DNA from: Collinsella sp. AF23-2
GTDB lineage: Bacteria; Actinomycetota; Coriobacteriia; Coriobacteriales; Coriobacteriaceae
DNA length: 13,210 nt
NCBI RefSeq assembly: GCF_003459245.1
Contig: NZ_QRVG01000022.1
Span: 26,341 to 39,550, forward strand
Direction: 5' to 3'
Below are positions 13,181 to 13,210 of this stretch, one piece after another (position 1 is the first letter of the stretch; the number at the start of each line of letters is the position of its first letter). The notes below the pieces were generated by a model. The model was not told where the DNA came from and ran no database searches. It saw only the letters and a program-made list of their open reading frames with translations. Position numbers and translations under genes: made by a program.

Positions 13181-13210
13181 ATGACCCAATCCGAGGGCAC
13201 TAAAAAGATA
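13181..13210 (+). CDS. Possible start of a plus-strand gene, cut by the window edge
   Basis: An ATG at 13181 opens ten codons (MTQSEGTKKI) to the window end. GAGG lies 13 bases upstream, a little far for a ribosome binding site, and TTGGCA at 13138 is a possible -35 without a good -10. Nothing can be said of its function; it would be divergent from the B6 kinase. Confidence 0.3.
   Translation, partial: MTQSEGTKKI

Overview
The window reads as chromosome of a GC-rich gut actinobacterium of the Coriobacteriia, most likely Collinsella or a close relative. The basis is GC-rich third codon positions, dense gene packing, strong purine-rich ribosome binding sites, and a family of short palindromes built on TGTGACAAAGGGAC that I associate with Coriobacteriia intergenic DNA. 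The taxon is an inference from style, not a database match. No rRNA, tRNA, CRISPR array or recognisable transposase is visible, and no gap between genes exceeds 300 bases.

Layout. Minus strand, 62-1904: an aldose 1-epimerase-like sugar mutarotase, then an acidic single-pass membrane protein of unknown function. 1905-2133: three palindromes in a gene-free gap. Minus strand, 2134-8144: the core of the window, a prenylated-flavin (prFMN) decarboxylation cluster. In transcription order it has an LpdD-like flavin chaperone fused to an IDI/Nudix domain, a DASS-type anion transporter, a UbiD-family decarboxylase, the UbiX flavin prenyltransferase, and a MerR regulator with an effector-binding domain. 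Plus strand, 8306-10038: a DHA1-type MFS permease followed by a low-molecular-weight protein tyrosine phosphatase, divergent from the chaperone fusion. 10071-11852: a DUF4143-type AAA ATPase broken by a one-base frameshift, sitting between two 118-bp direct repeats. Minus strand, 11835-12981: a pyridoxal/pyridoxamine kinase whose end overlaps the start of a TIGR04076-type cysteine-rich protein. A possible plus-strand gene begins at 13181 and runs off the window.

How the genes may work together. UbiX makes prFMN from FMN and dimethylallyl phosphate, and UbiD-type decarboxylases use prFMN to remove CO2 from aromatic or unsaturated acids. LpdD-like proteins are thought to help deliver or mature prFMN in gallate-type decarboxylases. 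The fused C-terminal domain keeps the metal ligands of isopentenyl-diphosphate isomerase, but alanine occupies the position of its catalytic cysteine. It might therefore supply or trim the dimethylallyl donor that UbiX needs. With a carboxylate transporter and a regulator alongside, the cluster could take up an acid, decarboxylate it and make its own cofactor. The substrate cannot be read from the sequence. The chaperone-IDI/Nudix fusion is the most novel point in the window.
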